Shown: positions 1 through 9,988, numbered from the stretch's first letter. The stretch is 64,000 nt of DNA from Meira nashicola (GCA_001600355.1 BCJU01000001.1:4216013-4280012), one strand, 5' to 3'. Notes: generated by a model from the sequence alone, not told the origin. Made by a program: numbers and translations.

Positions 1-2054
1 TTTGGCTCACTTGCAGTCGAGGTAATCTCTGTTTGCACAATGATATCATCCTCTTTCGGAGGTAAAAGGTTCAAGACCACACTTTTGTCTCTCTGATCGT
101 AAATCTTTTTCGCCAAAACTTTCTGTTGAGCTTCTTGTATTTCATTCTTGATAATTACTTCGTCTATACCTGAATTGATATTCATCAATTCTAGTCTCGC
201 TGCTTCAATCGTATGCAGCCATCGTGCGATAGAACCTGTCAACTTTTTACCAAACAAAATTAATTCTTCCACTCTGGAAAATGTTCCATGTTCCATTGCC
301 CTGCATACCATTTCCGGTACTTGTGTTCTGCCTTCTTGCCATACATTACGCATTTGACGCATGTTAATAAGCCATTGCCTTTCTTCTTCCGATGAAGGAG
401 GGAGCAATAAAGTTGAATGTGCATATCTGTGTGCTAAGATCCAACCTAGGGTATCATATTGTACAGCTTTTATACCTAAACAATCAAATTGCTTCCTTGC
501 TTGATCAATCGATCCGAATTGTAGTAAAAGGCGTACTTGTAAAATTCGTAGCTTGTATGCTTTGGGAGAATGCTTTAAACCTTCTTTTAGCAATGTACTA
601 GCTAGGAAAAGAAAATCTTGCCATCCCTTCTCGCCTCTTCTCCTCCGTATAGAACTTGCATTGATCAAAGCTTGCACTGTCAATAATGCAAAATCATCTC
701 CCGGTTGCATCTCTGTCTTTGGCAAATCTTTACTCATCGGTAGAGATCTTGCGTATAAGTTCGCATATATAAGAGCAAGCGCTTCCTCTGATGCAGCATC
801 AATGGTGATGACATCTTGCATAGCTCTCTTTAATTTTGCAATGTTTAAAATTGCATATAATTCGTCAAGAGATAACATTGGCTTGTCAGATTGCAACTTT
901 GTTTCCTCCTCATCAAGTTTCTGTAATAGTGTCTCTTTCTCTTGCTCACTTGCGAGTGGTAAATACACTTCCAAATCTTCATATGCACATCCTTTTCCTT
1001 TGAAATCGTCAAAGTAAGAAGTGAAAAGTTGTACAAAATTGACCGATTGTAGTGCAGATTGTTGTTGTTTCTCAATCGTTTGTTTGAGTAGATAAAGAGG
1101 TGCTAATCGAGTCGTTCTATCTCGCTTATCCTGCCTTGCTAACTTCAAGAATTTCTCTTCCACAAATCGTATGGAAGCTGGCTTAGACGTCTTTTCAGCC
1201 ATTGCTAGAGCAGATTCCACTGCTGCTTCAACCGCTTGCCAATTCCGTATTCCATCATCTAATGATTTGATTGCTTCTGTATTGATCACGTTCCATTGTC
1301 CTGTGCTTTGTCTTAATTCGTTTCGTAGAGCTTGAAGAGAGAGGCTTTTTGCGCAAAGACTCTTACCTGTCTCATTTTCGTTCAAGAGCGTTAAAGCTTC
1401 TTGCCAAGCTTTCTCACCTTCTTTTTGCATAATCCTTGCCGAAAGATAAAGAGCTTCATCGGAATTTGATCCTAGAGGTGTTGTTTCTAATTGCTTAGTG
1501 ATCATTCTATGAGCTAATGGAAGTGCTAAAGCATGACCCATAAGAGATGAATCATCTGCAATCAAACAATAAGCTTGCATCGACCACCAAAAGTATAAAT
1601 CATCTGCGCCTTTTTTGGTTGATACAGTTTTGTGAATTTTTAACGCTGTTTGTTGAACTTTTTGCCATTGTTGTGTACGAATGAAAGAAGTGCATGCCTT
1701 CTTTGACCATTCTATCGATCCAGGTTGTGCTTTACTGTACTTCTCTAAAAGATCAGCTTCATCTTGATCTCGCCCTAAACTTTGAAGTGTCATACATAGC
1801 GGAGCAAGAATTGAGCTATTAAGAGCGTTTGCTGGAAGATCTATTAGCTTATCCACTACTTTACTTGCTTCCTTCTTTTTTCCTTGCCTATAAAGAGCTA
1901 TAGATTTCAAAGAAGAAGCTAAATGCAAATTAGGTTGTTGTGTTAAAAGTTCATCACATCGTTTTACAGCTGCCGAATTTCTACCAGTATCAATATCATC
2001 GTAAATAGGAGCACATTGTCGTTCTTGTAAAAGCGTAACAGGATTAAAAGACAT
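1..2054 (-). CDS. NatB N-terminal acetyltransferase auxiliary subunit (Naa25/Mdm20), 3' part missing
   Basis: The minus-strand frame is open from an ATG at 2054-2052 to the left edge, about 684 codons, with the C-terminus outside the window. The translation is helical and TPR-like. It contains the block GIKAVQYDTLGWIL, which resembles the conserved mid-region of Naa25/Mdm20 proteins, just after a segment starting KAYKLRILQVRLLL. Mdm20 is the ribosome-associated non-catalytic partner of Naa20. Together they acetylate nascent Met-Asp, Met-Glu and Met-Asn N-termini, and yeast mutants have actin and mitochondrial-inheritance defects. No intron is needed. The gene is divergent from the EMC8/9 gene, with 265 bases between the start codons. 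The family call rests on recalled motifs and overall architecture. Confidence 0.8.
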   Translation of the reverse strand, partial: MSFNPVTLLQERQCAPIYDDIDTGRNSAAVKRCDELLTQQPNLHLASSLKSIALYRQGKKKEASKVVDKLIDLPANALNSSILAPLCMTLQSLGRDQDEADLLEKYSKAQPGSIEWSKKACTSFIRTQQWQKVQQTALKIHKTVSTKKGADDLYFWWSMQAYCLIADDSSLMGHALALPLAHRMITKQLETTPLGSNSDEALYLSARIMQKEGEKAWQEALTLLNENETGKSLCAKSLSLQALRNELRQSTGQWNVINTEAIKSLDDGIRNWQAVEAAVESALAMAEKTSKPASIRFVEEKFLKLARQDKRDRTTRLAPLYLLKQTIEKQQQSALQSVNFVQLFTSYFDDFKGKGCAYEDLEVYLPLASEQEKETLLQKLDEEETKLQSDKPMLSLDELYAILNIAKLKRAMQDVITIDAASEEALALIYANLYARSLPMSKDLPKTEMQPGDDFALLTVQALINASSIRRRRGEKGWQDFLFLASTLLKEGLKHSPKAYKLRILQVRLLLQFGSIDQARKQFDCLGIKAVQYDTLGWILAHRYAHSTLLLPPSSEEERQWLINMRQMRNVWQEGRTQVPEMVCRAMEHGTFSRVEELILFGKKLTGSIARWLHTIEAARLELMNINSGIDEVIIKNEIQEAQQKVLAKKIYDQRDKSVVLNLLPPKEDDIIVQTEITSTASEP

Positions 2055-2319
2055 CCTTGTGTGTCGCGATCCTTATAAATCCTTTCTGAACTCCGATATG
2101 GAAGCAATAAAGACTTTCAAGGAATTTTTGAAGAAATAGAAGAAAAAAGTATTTCCGAAGGTCCGTGCAATCTTTTCTTCTTTTCCGTGTTCCTTTCAGA
2201 CCTAAGAAACAAACAAGAGACGCCGCTTACACGTGTGGACAACATTTAAGGCTACGTGCATCAAAGGTGGGGGGAGCTGATACACTATTCCTTCTTCCAT
2301 CACAACACATAAAGTCAAA

Positions 2320-3012
2320 ATGTCCAATTCGATCAAAGTGAGTCAAGAAGCATATAATACGATATTATTGCATTGTGCAAAATATCCTGCTTCTGCAATT
2401 ACTGGAATTTTGATAGGTACAAGTGGAAATGAAGGTTCAACGACGATCATACGAGCAATTCCACTTCAACATCATTGGAATCAATTAAGTCCTATGGTCG
2501 AAGTTGGTCTAAGTTTGATTCAAGCTCATCTATCTAATGCAGAACCTAACCTAAAACTATCTATCGTTGGAGTGTATTATGCGCCAAACGATGTAATCTC
2601 TTCAACAAAAGTAGAACTTAATCCATTACCTCTCAAAATTGCTCAAACAATATCCACAAAGATTGGAACAGATTCTATTGCCTTACAGATAAACAATGCA
2701 AAATTATCGAATAAAAAACAAGATCTTCATGCCTTATCGGCTTATAGTGTTTCCGCTTTCACAGCACAACCCAAACCTATTTCCGCACAGAATGCTATCA
2801 AAGTAGGCGATGGAAATGGTAGTGCTACAACATTGGCAAAAGTTGAAATTGCAAAAGGAAGATGGCAAGATCTTGTGGATTTTGATGGTGAGTGTTTATT
2901 AGGGATATATATATTACAGAAAGAAAAAGTCGTACTGACACGATCCATTATTTCCTTTACAGACCATCTAGAGGATACAAGCAGAGATTGGCTTAAAGCT
3001 TTAAAAGCATAG
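2320..3012 (+). CDS. ER membrane protein complex subunit 8/9-like (UPF0172)
   Basis: A 230-residue uninterrupted ORF. The N-terminus (SQEAYNTILLHCAKYPASAI, then TGILIG) matches the start of the EMC8/EMC9 family, where an AY..I.LH..KYP..AV.G.L pattern is typical. The C-terminus ends in FTDHLEDTSRDWLKAL, like the family's DFD.HL.D...DWL ending. The fold is an MPN/JAMM-like domain without the zinc-protease residues. The EMC inserts and stabilises multipass and tail-anchored membrane proteins in the ER, and this subunit sits on the cytosolic side. The ATG at 2320 is the first in frame and follows an A-rich leader. Yeast lacks this subunit, so its presence fits a basidiomycete. Confidence 0.85.
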   Translation: MSNSIKVSQEAYNTILLHCAKYPASAITGILIGTSGNEGSTTIIRAIPLQHHWNQLSPMVEVGLSLIQAHLSNAEPNLKLSIVGVYYAPNDVISSTKVELNPLPLKIAQTISTKIGTDSIALQINNAKLSNKKQDLHALSAYSVSAFTAQPKPISAQNAIKVGDGNGSATTLAKVEIAKGRWQDLVDFDGECLLGIYILQKEKVVLTRSIISFTDHLEDTSRDWLKALKA

Positions 3013-3107
3013 ACACCAAGTGTTTGAAGCTTTTTTTTGTACTTTTACGAATTGATTAGAATACAGATGATTGAGATGGAAAAGTTAACAAACTTCATTC
3101 TTTTGTT

Positions 3108-4157
3108 TCACTTTTCCACAGATTGTCTATGTGAAAGATCTTGCCAGACTTTTGAGCCTAATTCTTTGAACACTTTGCTACTCTCATAACCTACGCTACC
3201 CGATGAAGGATCTCGCAAGACTATAGGAGTTCCTGCATCTCCATCTGAGCTGACGATTGGTTCTAAAGGTAATCTTGCAAGAACGGAAACATTGTTTGAT
3301 TGAGCAAATGCATCAAACGCTTTTGGTGATCCAAATAAAGGGTACATTTTTCCCGTGTCAGGTGCAGTGAAATGAGCCATATTGAGAACCATTCCTAATA
3401 TTGGCACATTAACTTTATCAAACATGGCAACACCTTTTCTTGCATCAGCTAAAGCAACTTCTTGTGGCGTACTAACGATCACTGCTCCATCCACTTTGAC
3501 TAATTGAGATAAGGTTAAAGCAACATCGCCCGTTCCAGGAGGCATATCAATCACTAAAACATCTAATCCTTCACCTGAATCACCTCTCCAATCAACGTCA
3601 AATAGTAATTGTTGAACAGCTTTCATCACCATTAAACCTCTCCAAACGACGGGTGCGGAAGATGAAGTTCCATCGGGCGAAGGAGGTAAAAGGAATCCCA
3701 TTGACATACAAGGTATTCCATGATTTTTTAATGGAAGTAAAGCACCATTTTCCGTTAAATCAGGCTCTCCTTGTCCTTCTAATCCCATCAAAAGTGGAAC
3801 GCTAGGTCCAAAGATATCTAAATCTAATAATCCAACCCTTATTGACCTTCCAGTTTGTTCAACTTTATTTCTTGCTAATGATAATGCTAAATTTGCCGAA
3901 ACTGTACTTTTTCCAACCCCACCTTTTGCACTTGAAACTGCAACTATTTTTTGTACATTAGGTATCTTGCTTGGCTTTGGTGGTCCGGTTGATCTTCTTG
4001 GCATTGTAGGAGGAGCATTATTTCGTGGTAGACCTAATGGATTATCGTGGGAATGGCGAGGTGTGCTGATTTGTAGATATCTTATATGTTCAATTGAACT
4101 TTTGCTAATACTCTTAGCGAGAGATGGAGTGAATTGGCGACATAATATCAACACCAT
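3108..4157 (-). CDS. Ind1/NUBPL-like mitochondrial P-loop ATPase lacking the CPxC motif
   Basis: An Mrp/NBP35-family ATPase. The frame is open back to 4310 (400 aa). The ATG at 4157-4155 is a better start (349 aa): the protein then begins MVLILCRQFTPSLAKSISK, a basic, hydroxylated, mitochondrial-presequence-like segment, and the extra 51 residues resemble no family member. The deviant Walker A (SSAKGGVGKST, Lys about 83), the switch region (LVIDMPPGTGDVALTL) and the NMAHF segment are all present. Ind1/NUBPL delivers Fe-S clusters to respiratory complex I and carries CPxC right after the NMS.F segment. Here that position (3354-3365) reads APDT, and the protein has only one other cysteine after the presequence (in GIPCMSMG). 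Nucleotide binding looks intact but the known cluster-binding mode does not. Another Mrp-family role is possible. Confidence 0.82.
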   Translation of the reverse strand: MVLILCRQFTPSLAKSISKSSIEHIRYLQISTPRHSHDNPLGLPRNNAPPTMPRRSTGPPKPSKIPNVQKIVAVSSAKGGVGKSTVSANLALSLARNKVEQTGRSIRVGLLDLDIFGPSVPLLMGLEGQGEPDLTENGALLPLKNHGIPCMSMGFLLPPSPDGTSSSAPVVWRGLMVMKAVQQLLFDVDWRGDSGEGLDVLVIDMPPGTGDVALTLSQLVKVDGAVIVSTPQEVALADARKGVAMFDKVNVPILGMVLNMAHFTAPDTGKMYPLFGSPKAFDAFAQSNNVSVLARLPLEPIVSSDGDAGTPIVLRDPSSGSVGYESSKVFKELGSKVWQDLSHRQSVEK

Positions 4158-4392
4158 GGCAAAAGGCTTTAGTCGTCGTAATGATTGTAGGAATGTTCTT
4201 CTCCACCTTACTCGAGAAAAATTCTCAAAAACTAAAATTAGCCTAATTCCTACAAAAAAGGGTCTGTGCCTTGGCTTGCACTCTGAGTCTAGTACGCGGG
4301 AAAAATGCACTTTTTTGTGGCTTATTGTTGACGAAGCTTTCTTTCTTCTTTCTCACAACAAGGTTATAATACGTCTGGACGTATCATCTATC

Positions 4393-6048
4393 ATGCCCGT
4401 CTTTATTCTTTCGACTTATTTGTCGGGATTATTGGCTTTAGATACACTTCCAACACTTATAGCAGCATTTATTGCAATCATCTTTTTGAAGCAATGGTCA
4501 AGTGGTGTTGATCTGGTATCACGTTTAGATCGAGCTCAAAGGGAAGTAGAAAAAGGTCAAATAGAAGGAAAGAATAAAAGACCGAGAGATTTACATGGAA
4601 CAGTAATTTTAGTCGTTGGAGGTTTCACAGCTCAAGGTTTACTCGTTTGTGCTCAATTATCAAGCTTAGGAGCACAATTAATTTTATTAACTCCAACTAT
4701 TCGATCTTCATATATCATGCAAATGATTCATTTATTACGAGATGGAACATCAAACCCTTTAATTTATGCCGAAGAATGCGATGTTACCAACTTACAAAGT
4801 ATAGAAGCATTTGCAGCTCAATGGAATTTAGGTGAAGGTACAAGCAGTCAAATTGGAGGATTAGGTGCAGGACCTGCTGGTGGTTTGAGTGGAAGTACCG
4901 GTTTAGGTGCTGCAAGTTCTGCTCCTGGTGCTACCAAGGGTGATGGAAGCAAAACCGGCTTTGCACCTCGACGTGTTGATTCTATTGTATTCCTTCCACT
5001 TGATTCTGCTCGCTATTCGGTTGGCAGTCCGATTCGCCTTTCGAATGAAAGTCTCGAAATCAGTCAAGCAGAGCTATTAGGACGTTTTCACCTAGTCAAC
5101 GTTCTACTGCCTTCCCTTTTGTTACTTCCGCCGAATCGTGATATTCGTATCGTTTCTCTGCTTTCGCCATGGTACGCCGCCGGTGCAGCTTCACTATCTG
5201 AGAAGCAAAATATTAGCCAGATCATTGACGGGATCAAAAAAGGTAGCATGTCTTCTCCATGGACGAATGATGGATCACTTTCCGTATTATGGCTCGCACT
5301 CTCACGAGAGCTGCAAAGGAGGATACAATTGATGACAGATGCGGATCAAAGACCACGAACGAAATTGCCTGGTATAGATGATGAAGGAAATGTTACAGGA
5401 AAGGCAACACCGACGAATGTGAACTTGATCAATGTATGCGCTGGCTTCGAAAGGGGGAGAGACGTTTTGGATTATCTTTTGCCTGGTACAGGAAAGCATA
5501 CGATCGAAACAGAAGAGGAATGGGAGACTGGTGAACAAATGAACGGATCAGGGCAGAAGATTATCCATGACGGAGCAAGTGATCAGCTAAAAGATCTCGT
5601 CGATCCTCGTCTCCGAAATCGAAAGGGCGTTAAATCTGCCAAGCCTGAGGATAAAACATCAACTCAAAGCAGGACTGCAGCAGCAGAGAAATTGCAAGAA
5701 CAACTTCGAAAGGATGAAGCAACTACACCCGTTGCGAAGCTCGTGTCCATTATCCGATACTCAGTATGCATCTTGCTTTGGCCTCTTGCGTGGCTTTTAT
5801 GCAAGAGTCCACGAAGAGCTGCTGAAACGGTGACATGGGCAACTATTGCTCCCATTCATCTCGGGAGAACATTCGATGCAAACCTGAACGCATCAGCAGT
5901 TGTTCCGGGAGAACTGCACAGAGAAGGTCGAGTAGTCCGACCAAATCTACCAAAAGAGCTCTTACCAGGACCGTCAGTTGAACTTGTATGGCAGGCAGTA
6001 GAAGAGAAAGCCAAAAGTGTTCTGTCATCCCAACGAGCAAACCTTTAA
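4393..6048 (+). CDS. membrane-anchored short-chain dehydrogenase-like protein (YNL181W/PBR1-like)
   Basis: The chosen start, ATG at 4393, gives 551 residues. The frame is open back to 3967, but that part lies opposite the Ind1-like gene and is not protein-like. The N-terminus is hydrophobic (VFILSTYLSGLLALDTLPTL), a probable membrane anchor. A Rossmann-type segment follows (TVILVVGGFTAQGLLVCAQL), then ECDVTNLQSIEAFAAQWN, where SDR enzymes carry the adenine-ring Asp. Next come DSIVFLPLD and RIVSLLSPWYAAG, in the place of the catalytic Ser/Tyr region, but no clear YxxxK is visible. A second hydrophobic stretch lies near residue 445. A Gly/Ala-rich linker near residues 155-185 looks like an insertion. 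Fungal proteins of this layout are poorly characterised, so the reaction is unknown. Confidence 0.6.
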   Translation: MPVFILSTYLSGLLALDTLPTLIAAFIAIIFLKQWSSGVDLVSRLDRAQREVEKGQIEGKNKRPRDLHGTVILVVGGFTAQGLLVCAQLSSLGAQLILLTPTIRSSYIMQMIHLLRDGTSNPLIYAEECDVTNLQSIEAFAAQWNLGEGTSSQIGGLGAGPAGGLSGSTGLGAASSAPGATKGDGSKTGFAPRRVDSIVFLPLDSARYSVGSPIRLSNESLEISQAELLGRFHLVNVLLPSLLLLPPNRDIRIVSLLSPWYAAGAASLSEKQNISQIIDGIKKGSMSSPWTNDGSLSVLWLALSRELQRRIQLMTDADQRPRTKLPGIDDEGNVTGKATPTNVNLINVCAGFERGRDVLDYLLPGTGKHTIETEEEWETGEQMNGSGQKIIHDGASDQLKDLVDPRLRNRKGVKSAKPEDKTSTQSRTAAAEKLQEQLRKDEATTPVAKLVSIIRYSVCILLWPLAWLLCKSPRRAAETVTWATIAPIHLGRTFDANLNASAVVPGELHREGRVVRPNLPKELLPGPSVELVWQAVEEKAKSVLSSQRANL

Positions 6049-6160
6049 TGAAACACGGACAATAAATCATCAGACAATTGTATCATAACGGATCAATGTG
6101 CTTTTACTGAAAATTGCTTTAATATACATGTATGTTTACACCACCTTCTCGGGGGCCATT

Positions 6161-7024
6161 TTAACCTCTATAATCGCTCGAAAGATCCACACCTTCCAAA
6201 TGAGTATTCTGGATGCGAACTTTTCTCGCCATTCCTCTTCCCCTTCCTCTTCCTCTGCCTCTTCCACGTAAAGCTGCTGCTGCCGCTGCTTGTGCAGCAG
6301 TGTCATTTGCCACAACCGTAGCTGTCATGTGCCCTTCTTGCTCCAATTGACGAGTCAAATCAACGGAATCAGGAACAGGAAGTGAATGCCATAATTGTTT
6401 GAATTCATCATCCACCGGCTCTATCAATTTATTTTCGTTTCGTGCGATGAAATCTGCGCTACTTGCTTCGTTATAATACACTTGTCGAATACTGCCCTCC
6501 TTTGGTCCGGGTAAGATCAAGAGCTTTTTTGTTTCTTCTACAGGACCATCTTCAACTCCGTTTATGCCGTTTTCAGGATCTTCACCAGCTCCCTCTTCAG
6601 CTCCCTCTTCAGCTGCTTCTTTTGATTTACGTTGCCTAGGTTTGGCAAAATTATCTACAGCTTCTCTCGTTGCCGGATAACTTTCACGTAAATCTGCTAA
6701 TTTGAATCCGTGCGGTTGTGGTGGATAAGCATTCTGATAACGATTTCTGACCAAATTTAATAAATCTTGTGGTGTTCTTAAATCATAATCAGGTTTCCAT
6801 TGTAAAGTATTATTTCTTTCATTATAAGTTACCCTTTCGTGTTTCGTTAAGGCTTCTCGTAAATTTTGATCATGTAAAAGTTGTTCGATTCCGTGTGTGA
6901 TGGCAAAATGTTCTAAGGATACTGGATTCCTTTCACTTTTTAGTGCGCCAAGAGCAGTTACCAGCTGTGTACGAAATTGTGAACCTGCACCTGTATTAGC
7001 CGGCTGACTGTAAATACTGGCCAT
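6161..7024 (-). CDS. TFA2: transcription initiation factor IIE subunit beta (Tfa2)
   Basis: 287 residues. The winged-helix core is visible: YNERNNTLQWKPDYDLRTPQ followed by DLLNLVRNR, then GFKLADLRESYP. The second half has ILPGPKEGSIRQVYYNE, where TFIIE beta proteins keep the readout DG..RvlfYN region, and an LWHSLPVPDSVDL helix. The C-terminal end (KVRIQNTHLEGVDLSSDY) matches the typical NTHL.GVDLS.DY ending, preceded by an (RG)n tract near residues 250-262. TFIIE recruits and regulates TFIIH at RNA polymerase II promoters in the nucleus. An acidic, Glu/Gly-rich stretch near residues 135-155 is a likely disordered insertion. The start codon lies 258 bases from the divergent Gup1 start, so the two probably share a promoter region. 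Confidence 0.88.
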   Translation of the reverse strand: MASIYSQPANTGAGSQFRTQLVTALGALKSERNPVSLEHFAITHGIEQLLHDQNLREALTKHERVTYNERNNTLQWKPDYDLRTPQDLLNLVRNRYQNAYPPQPHGFKLADLRESYPATREAVDNFAKPRQRKSKEAAEEGAEEGAGEDPENGINGVEDGPVEETKKLLILPGPKEGSIRQVYYNEASSADFIARNENKLIEPVDDEFKQLWHSLPVPDSVDLTRQLEQEGHMTATVVANDTAAQAAAAAALRGRGRGRGRGRGMARKVRIQNTHLEGVDLSSDYRG

Positions 7025-7282
7025 TGCATTTGGTGATGAGGGTGTTAAAGAGCAATCAAGAAATGTTCTTCTTGCTCAGCTTTGTGCTTTGAAAAGCAAA
7101 TTTTGGCTTCTAAGGTGCACAAGCCAAGAAGGAAGCCAGTAAGAAGTGTGGCTTTGCGGAAAGGCGCGTCTCCGCTTTGGAAGAATGACACACAACACTA
7201 TGCATTAAATGATATCCTCTTGTTCTCATTTGTACCTTTAATTCGACCTCCAAATGCTTTGAGTTGTTTCCGTCATCAATCA

Positions 7283-9157
7283 ATGCTGCCAACACATGCT
7301 GGTCAAGTGGACGGAGCATCAAATCAAACTGCCATAATAGACCCATCTACCATGCATGCGTATCCACCTTCTGGAGGTAGAAATGGTTCAAGAAATGGAC
7401 AAAACTCATTGCAGACTCGACTCTTTGGTCCAAGAGGTATTGCAGCATTCACTGTTCAAACAAAGACACCACTAGAAAGAGAATCAGAAAGCCCTGTAGA
7501 ACTAGTACATGCTGTCAACAACATCCAAAAATATAACGTCAAACCACCAAGATGGAGAACGTTGGAGTTCAAGTTTTATGCTCTTGTCTTCTTGACAATC
7601 GTTCCGCTAATGTGTTGGATACCTATTCGATTGAGCTTAGAATCAGCAAAGAACTTTCCCATTTATTCTTCACATTTACAGCGCGGTTGGCTGTTTGGTA
7701 GATTGAGAGATGATTCTGATTTTCAGTATAAATCTTTCAGAGATTACGTCTTAATCCTATTCATTGTGATGATCGCATATTTGGCTCTCTCAAAATTCAG
7801 TGAGCGTGCTGGAACTGCGGAAGCATACAGAAGCTTGACAGATCGTATAATACGGCCTAATCGGATACCATTCCTCGTAGTCTTTACATCAGTCTTTCTC
7901 GTTACTCTGCATGGCTTGAATGTCATCAAATTGCTATCCGCATGTGCAATCAATTATTTGCTTGCTCGTCTCTTGGGAGGAACACATCTTGCAACACCTC
8001 TCATATGGGCATGGAATGTTGGCATTCTATATGCTGTACATTATTACGAAGGTTTCTCATTTGCAAGTATCAATAATTCCTTATCCTGGATGGACGATTA
8101 TACAGGCCTTCTGCCAAGATGGCAGATCAATTTCAATATTACCATGCTTCGACTTGTCTCATTTGGATTGGATTATCATTGGGCTCGCAAAGCAGCAGCA
8201 GCAGGCACACAAGCAGGATCGGCAAACACTACTTCAAAGCCAATCCTAGATGCAAGAAAGCGTGGGGAAGCACCTCTAGCTTTGCAAGATTATTCTATTT
8301 TGAACTACTTGCTATATGCATTATACCCTCCCTTGTTCATCGCAGGTCCAATAATGACATTCAATGACTTTTGTCGGCAGACGTACAATCCTCTCAATGT
8401 TTCGCAACGATATACGCTCATGTATGCCGTTCGGTGGATATTCTCTCTGCTTTCTATGGAGTTCATCTTGCATTTCATGTATGTGAATGCGATCAAAGAT
8501 TCCAAAGCATGGAGAGGGGCAACACCTTTGGAATTGAGCATGATTGGATTTTGGAATTTGATCGTGGTATGGCTAAAACTTTTGATCCCTTGGAGATTCT
8601 TTAGACTTTGGGCATTGGCAGATGGTATCGATGCTCCGGAAAATATGATCCGATGCATGGCGAATAATTATAGTACTTTGGGATTTTGGAGAAGTTGGCA
8701 TCGTAGCTATAATTTGTGGATCGTGCGATATATCTATGTTCCTGTTGGAGGAGCGAAGAATGTTGTCCCAGCCACATTGCTCGTCTTTACCTTTGTTGCA
8801 CTTTGGCATGACCTTTCGCTTAAGCTTTTAACATGGGGTTGGCTCGTTACTCTGTTCATCTTACCCGAGATAATTTGCAGGCAATTCTTTACCGAGAAAC
8901 AATATGGAGATCTTTGGTGGTTCAGGCATTTATGCGCTGCTGGTGGAGTGGTCAATGTTTTGATGATGATGACGGCAAATCTGGTCGGCTTTGCAATCGG
9001 AACAGATGGAATGGCGTATATGTGGCAACAATTATTGGCTGATTGGGATGGTATCTTGTTCATGTTCAGTGCATGTGCGGTGCTTTTTGTTGGTGTGCAA
9101 GTCATGTTTGAATACAGAGAAGAAGAATTACGTCGAGGTATAGATCGAAAATGCTGA
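7283..9157 (+). CDS. GUP1: MBOAT acyltransferase Gup1 (GPI-anchor remodelling)
   Basis: The ATG at 7283 gives 624 residues with about ten membrane segments. The frame extends to 7082, but those 67 residues are basic, unlike the family, and run through probable leader sequence. MBOAT features are clear: the NNYSTLGFWRSWHRSYN block with an Asn/His pair near residue 460, and the invariant His in LVFTFVALWHDLSLKLL near residue 507. The YRSLTDRIIRPNRIPF region and the ALYPPLFIAGPIMTFNDF segment are typical of Gup1. Gup1 is an ER O-acyltransferase that puts a C26 fatty acid onto lyso-GPI anchors and affects membrane order and glycerol uptake. The gene converges on the prefoldin gene with only 68 bases between stops. 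Confidence 0.9.
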   Translation: MLPTHAGQVDGASNQTAIIDPSTMHAYPPSGGRNGSRNGQNSLQTRLFGPRGIAAFTVQTKTPLERESESPVELVHAVNNIQKYNVKPPRWRTLEFKFYALVFLTIVPLMCWIPIRLSLESAKNFPIYSSHLQRGWLFGRLRDDSDFQYKSFRDYVLILFIVMIAYLALSKFSERAGTAEAYRSLTDRIIRPNRIPFLVVFTSVFLVTLHGLNVIKLLSACAINYLLARLLGGTHLATPLIWAWNVGILYAVHYYEGFSFASINNSLSWMDDYTGLLPRWQINFNITMLRLVSFGLDYHWARKAAAAGTQAGSANTTSKPILDARKRGEAPLALQDYSILNYLLYALYPPLFIAGPIMTFNDFCRQTYNPLNVSQRYTLMYAVRWIFSLLSMEFILHFMYVNAIKDSKAWRGATPLELSMIGFWNLIVVWLKLLIPWRFFRLWALADGIDAPENMIRCMANNYSTLGFWRSWHRSYNLWIVRYIYVPVGGAKNVVPATLLVFTFVALWHDLSLKLLTWGWLVTLFILPEIICRQFFTEKQYGDLWWFRHLCAAGGVVNVLMMMTANLVGFAIGTDGMAYMWQQLLADWDGILFMFSACAVLFVGVQVMFEYREEELRRGIDRKC

Positions 9158-9225
9158 TTGAGTTTGATGTGATGTATTTTGACTGTAATAAAGTACAAAT
9201 GTGATTTCATTAATCTTCTTTCTTT

Positions 9226-9773
9226 TTAAGCAGCCTGCTGTTTTTGTTGTTGTTCCAAGCCCGAGAATAAATCTCGCATATGACCTTGTGCTTCATTTGT
9301 CTGCTTTTCCAAGAACTGAAAGTGGGATGTTAGGTTTGTTAGTAGTTTGTTACTGATTTAGAACGTTGTTTAACATTCACACATACTTTTTGCTTCTTTG
9401 TTAAATTTGCAATCTCTGTTTCCAACTCTTTTAATTTCGTGTTAAGTTTTGTTTGAATCGTATTTTCATCTTCTAAAACAAACATTTTACCAACACCTTG
9501 CCATAACCGTACATTTGAATCATCTTGTTTTGTTTCTTGTTCAAGTTGTTGTCTTGTTAACTCTAATCTTCGTTTTCCTTGTTCATGTCCTTGTAATTGG
9601 GCTTTTACCATACTCAATTGACGTGAAGATGTTACCAATTGAGTTTGAATTTGTTGAATGATCTAAAGGAATATAATGAAAGTCTCATCGATTATTCAAC
9701 TTCCACGTATGTTGTAGAGATGCAATCAAGCAAAACTTACCTTATGTAGTGCTTCATCTGGAACTGGCGGCAT
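9226..9773 (-). CDS. PFD1: prefoldin subunit 1, three exons
   Basis: This is a spliced gene that I assembled. Exon 1 is 9773-9741 (MPPVPDEALHK). The first intron, 9740-9663 (78 nt), runs GTAAGT to TTAG. Exon 2 is 9662-9387 (92 codons). The second intron, 9386-9316 (71 nt), has a GTATGT donor, a TACTAAC branch site and a TTTCAG acceptor. Exon 3 is 9315-9226 and stops at TAA. Both introns are phase 0, giving 132 residues. The core VRLWQGVGKMFVLED flanked by two coiled-coil helices (ELTRQQLEQETK, then KLKELETEIANLTKKQK) is diagnostic of a beta-type prefoldin, PFD1. Prefoldin is the hexameric cytosolic chaperone that hands actin and tubulin to CCT. Confidence 0.88.
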
Positions 9774-9988
9774 TTTGTAGATTATATGATGATGGTAAAG
9801 AGCTTCACACTTGAAAGATGATCTAGAAGAAGCAATCTACCTAGAATGCACCGATCATGCATGCTTCACGCGCTATTTTACTCGTCTAAATACACGTGAA
9901 GTGCGGGCGGGCGGAAGAGAAATAAAATAAGGAAATGATGATGATACAAATTGACGATTGAAGTTAATATAATACAATGAAATATTTA

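Noticed and set aside
553..1017. Plus-strand 154-residue ORF inside the NatB subunit gene
   Set aside because: It lies antisense to a longer, family-matching frame and has a Ser/Phe-biased shadow composition.
3967..4392. Upstream in-frame extension of the SDR-like gene
   Set aside because: The extra 142 residues run antisense to the Ind1-like gene and look unlike protein; the membrane anchor begins cleanly at the ATG at 4393.
7082..7282. N-terminal extension of Gup1
   Set aside because: The 67 extra residues are basic and not family-like; this stretch is the short divergent promoter shared with TFIIE beta.
9339..9638. 99-residue unspliced prefoldin-like ORF
   Set aside because: It is only the middle exon read into an intron; the spliced model gives a full-length prefoldin.
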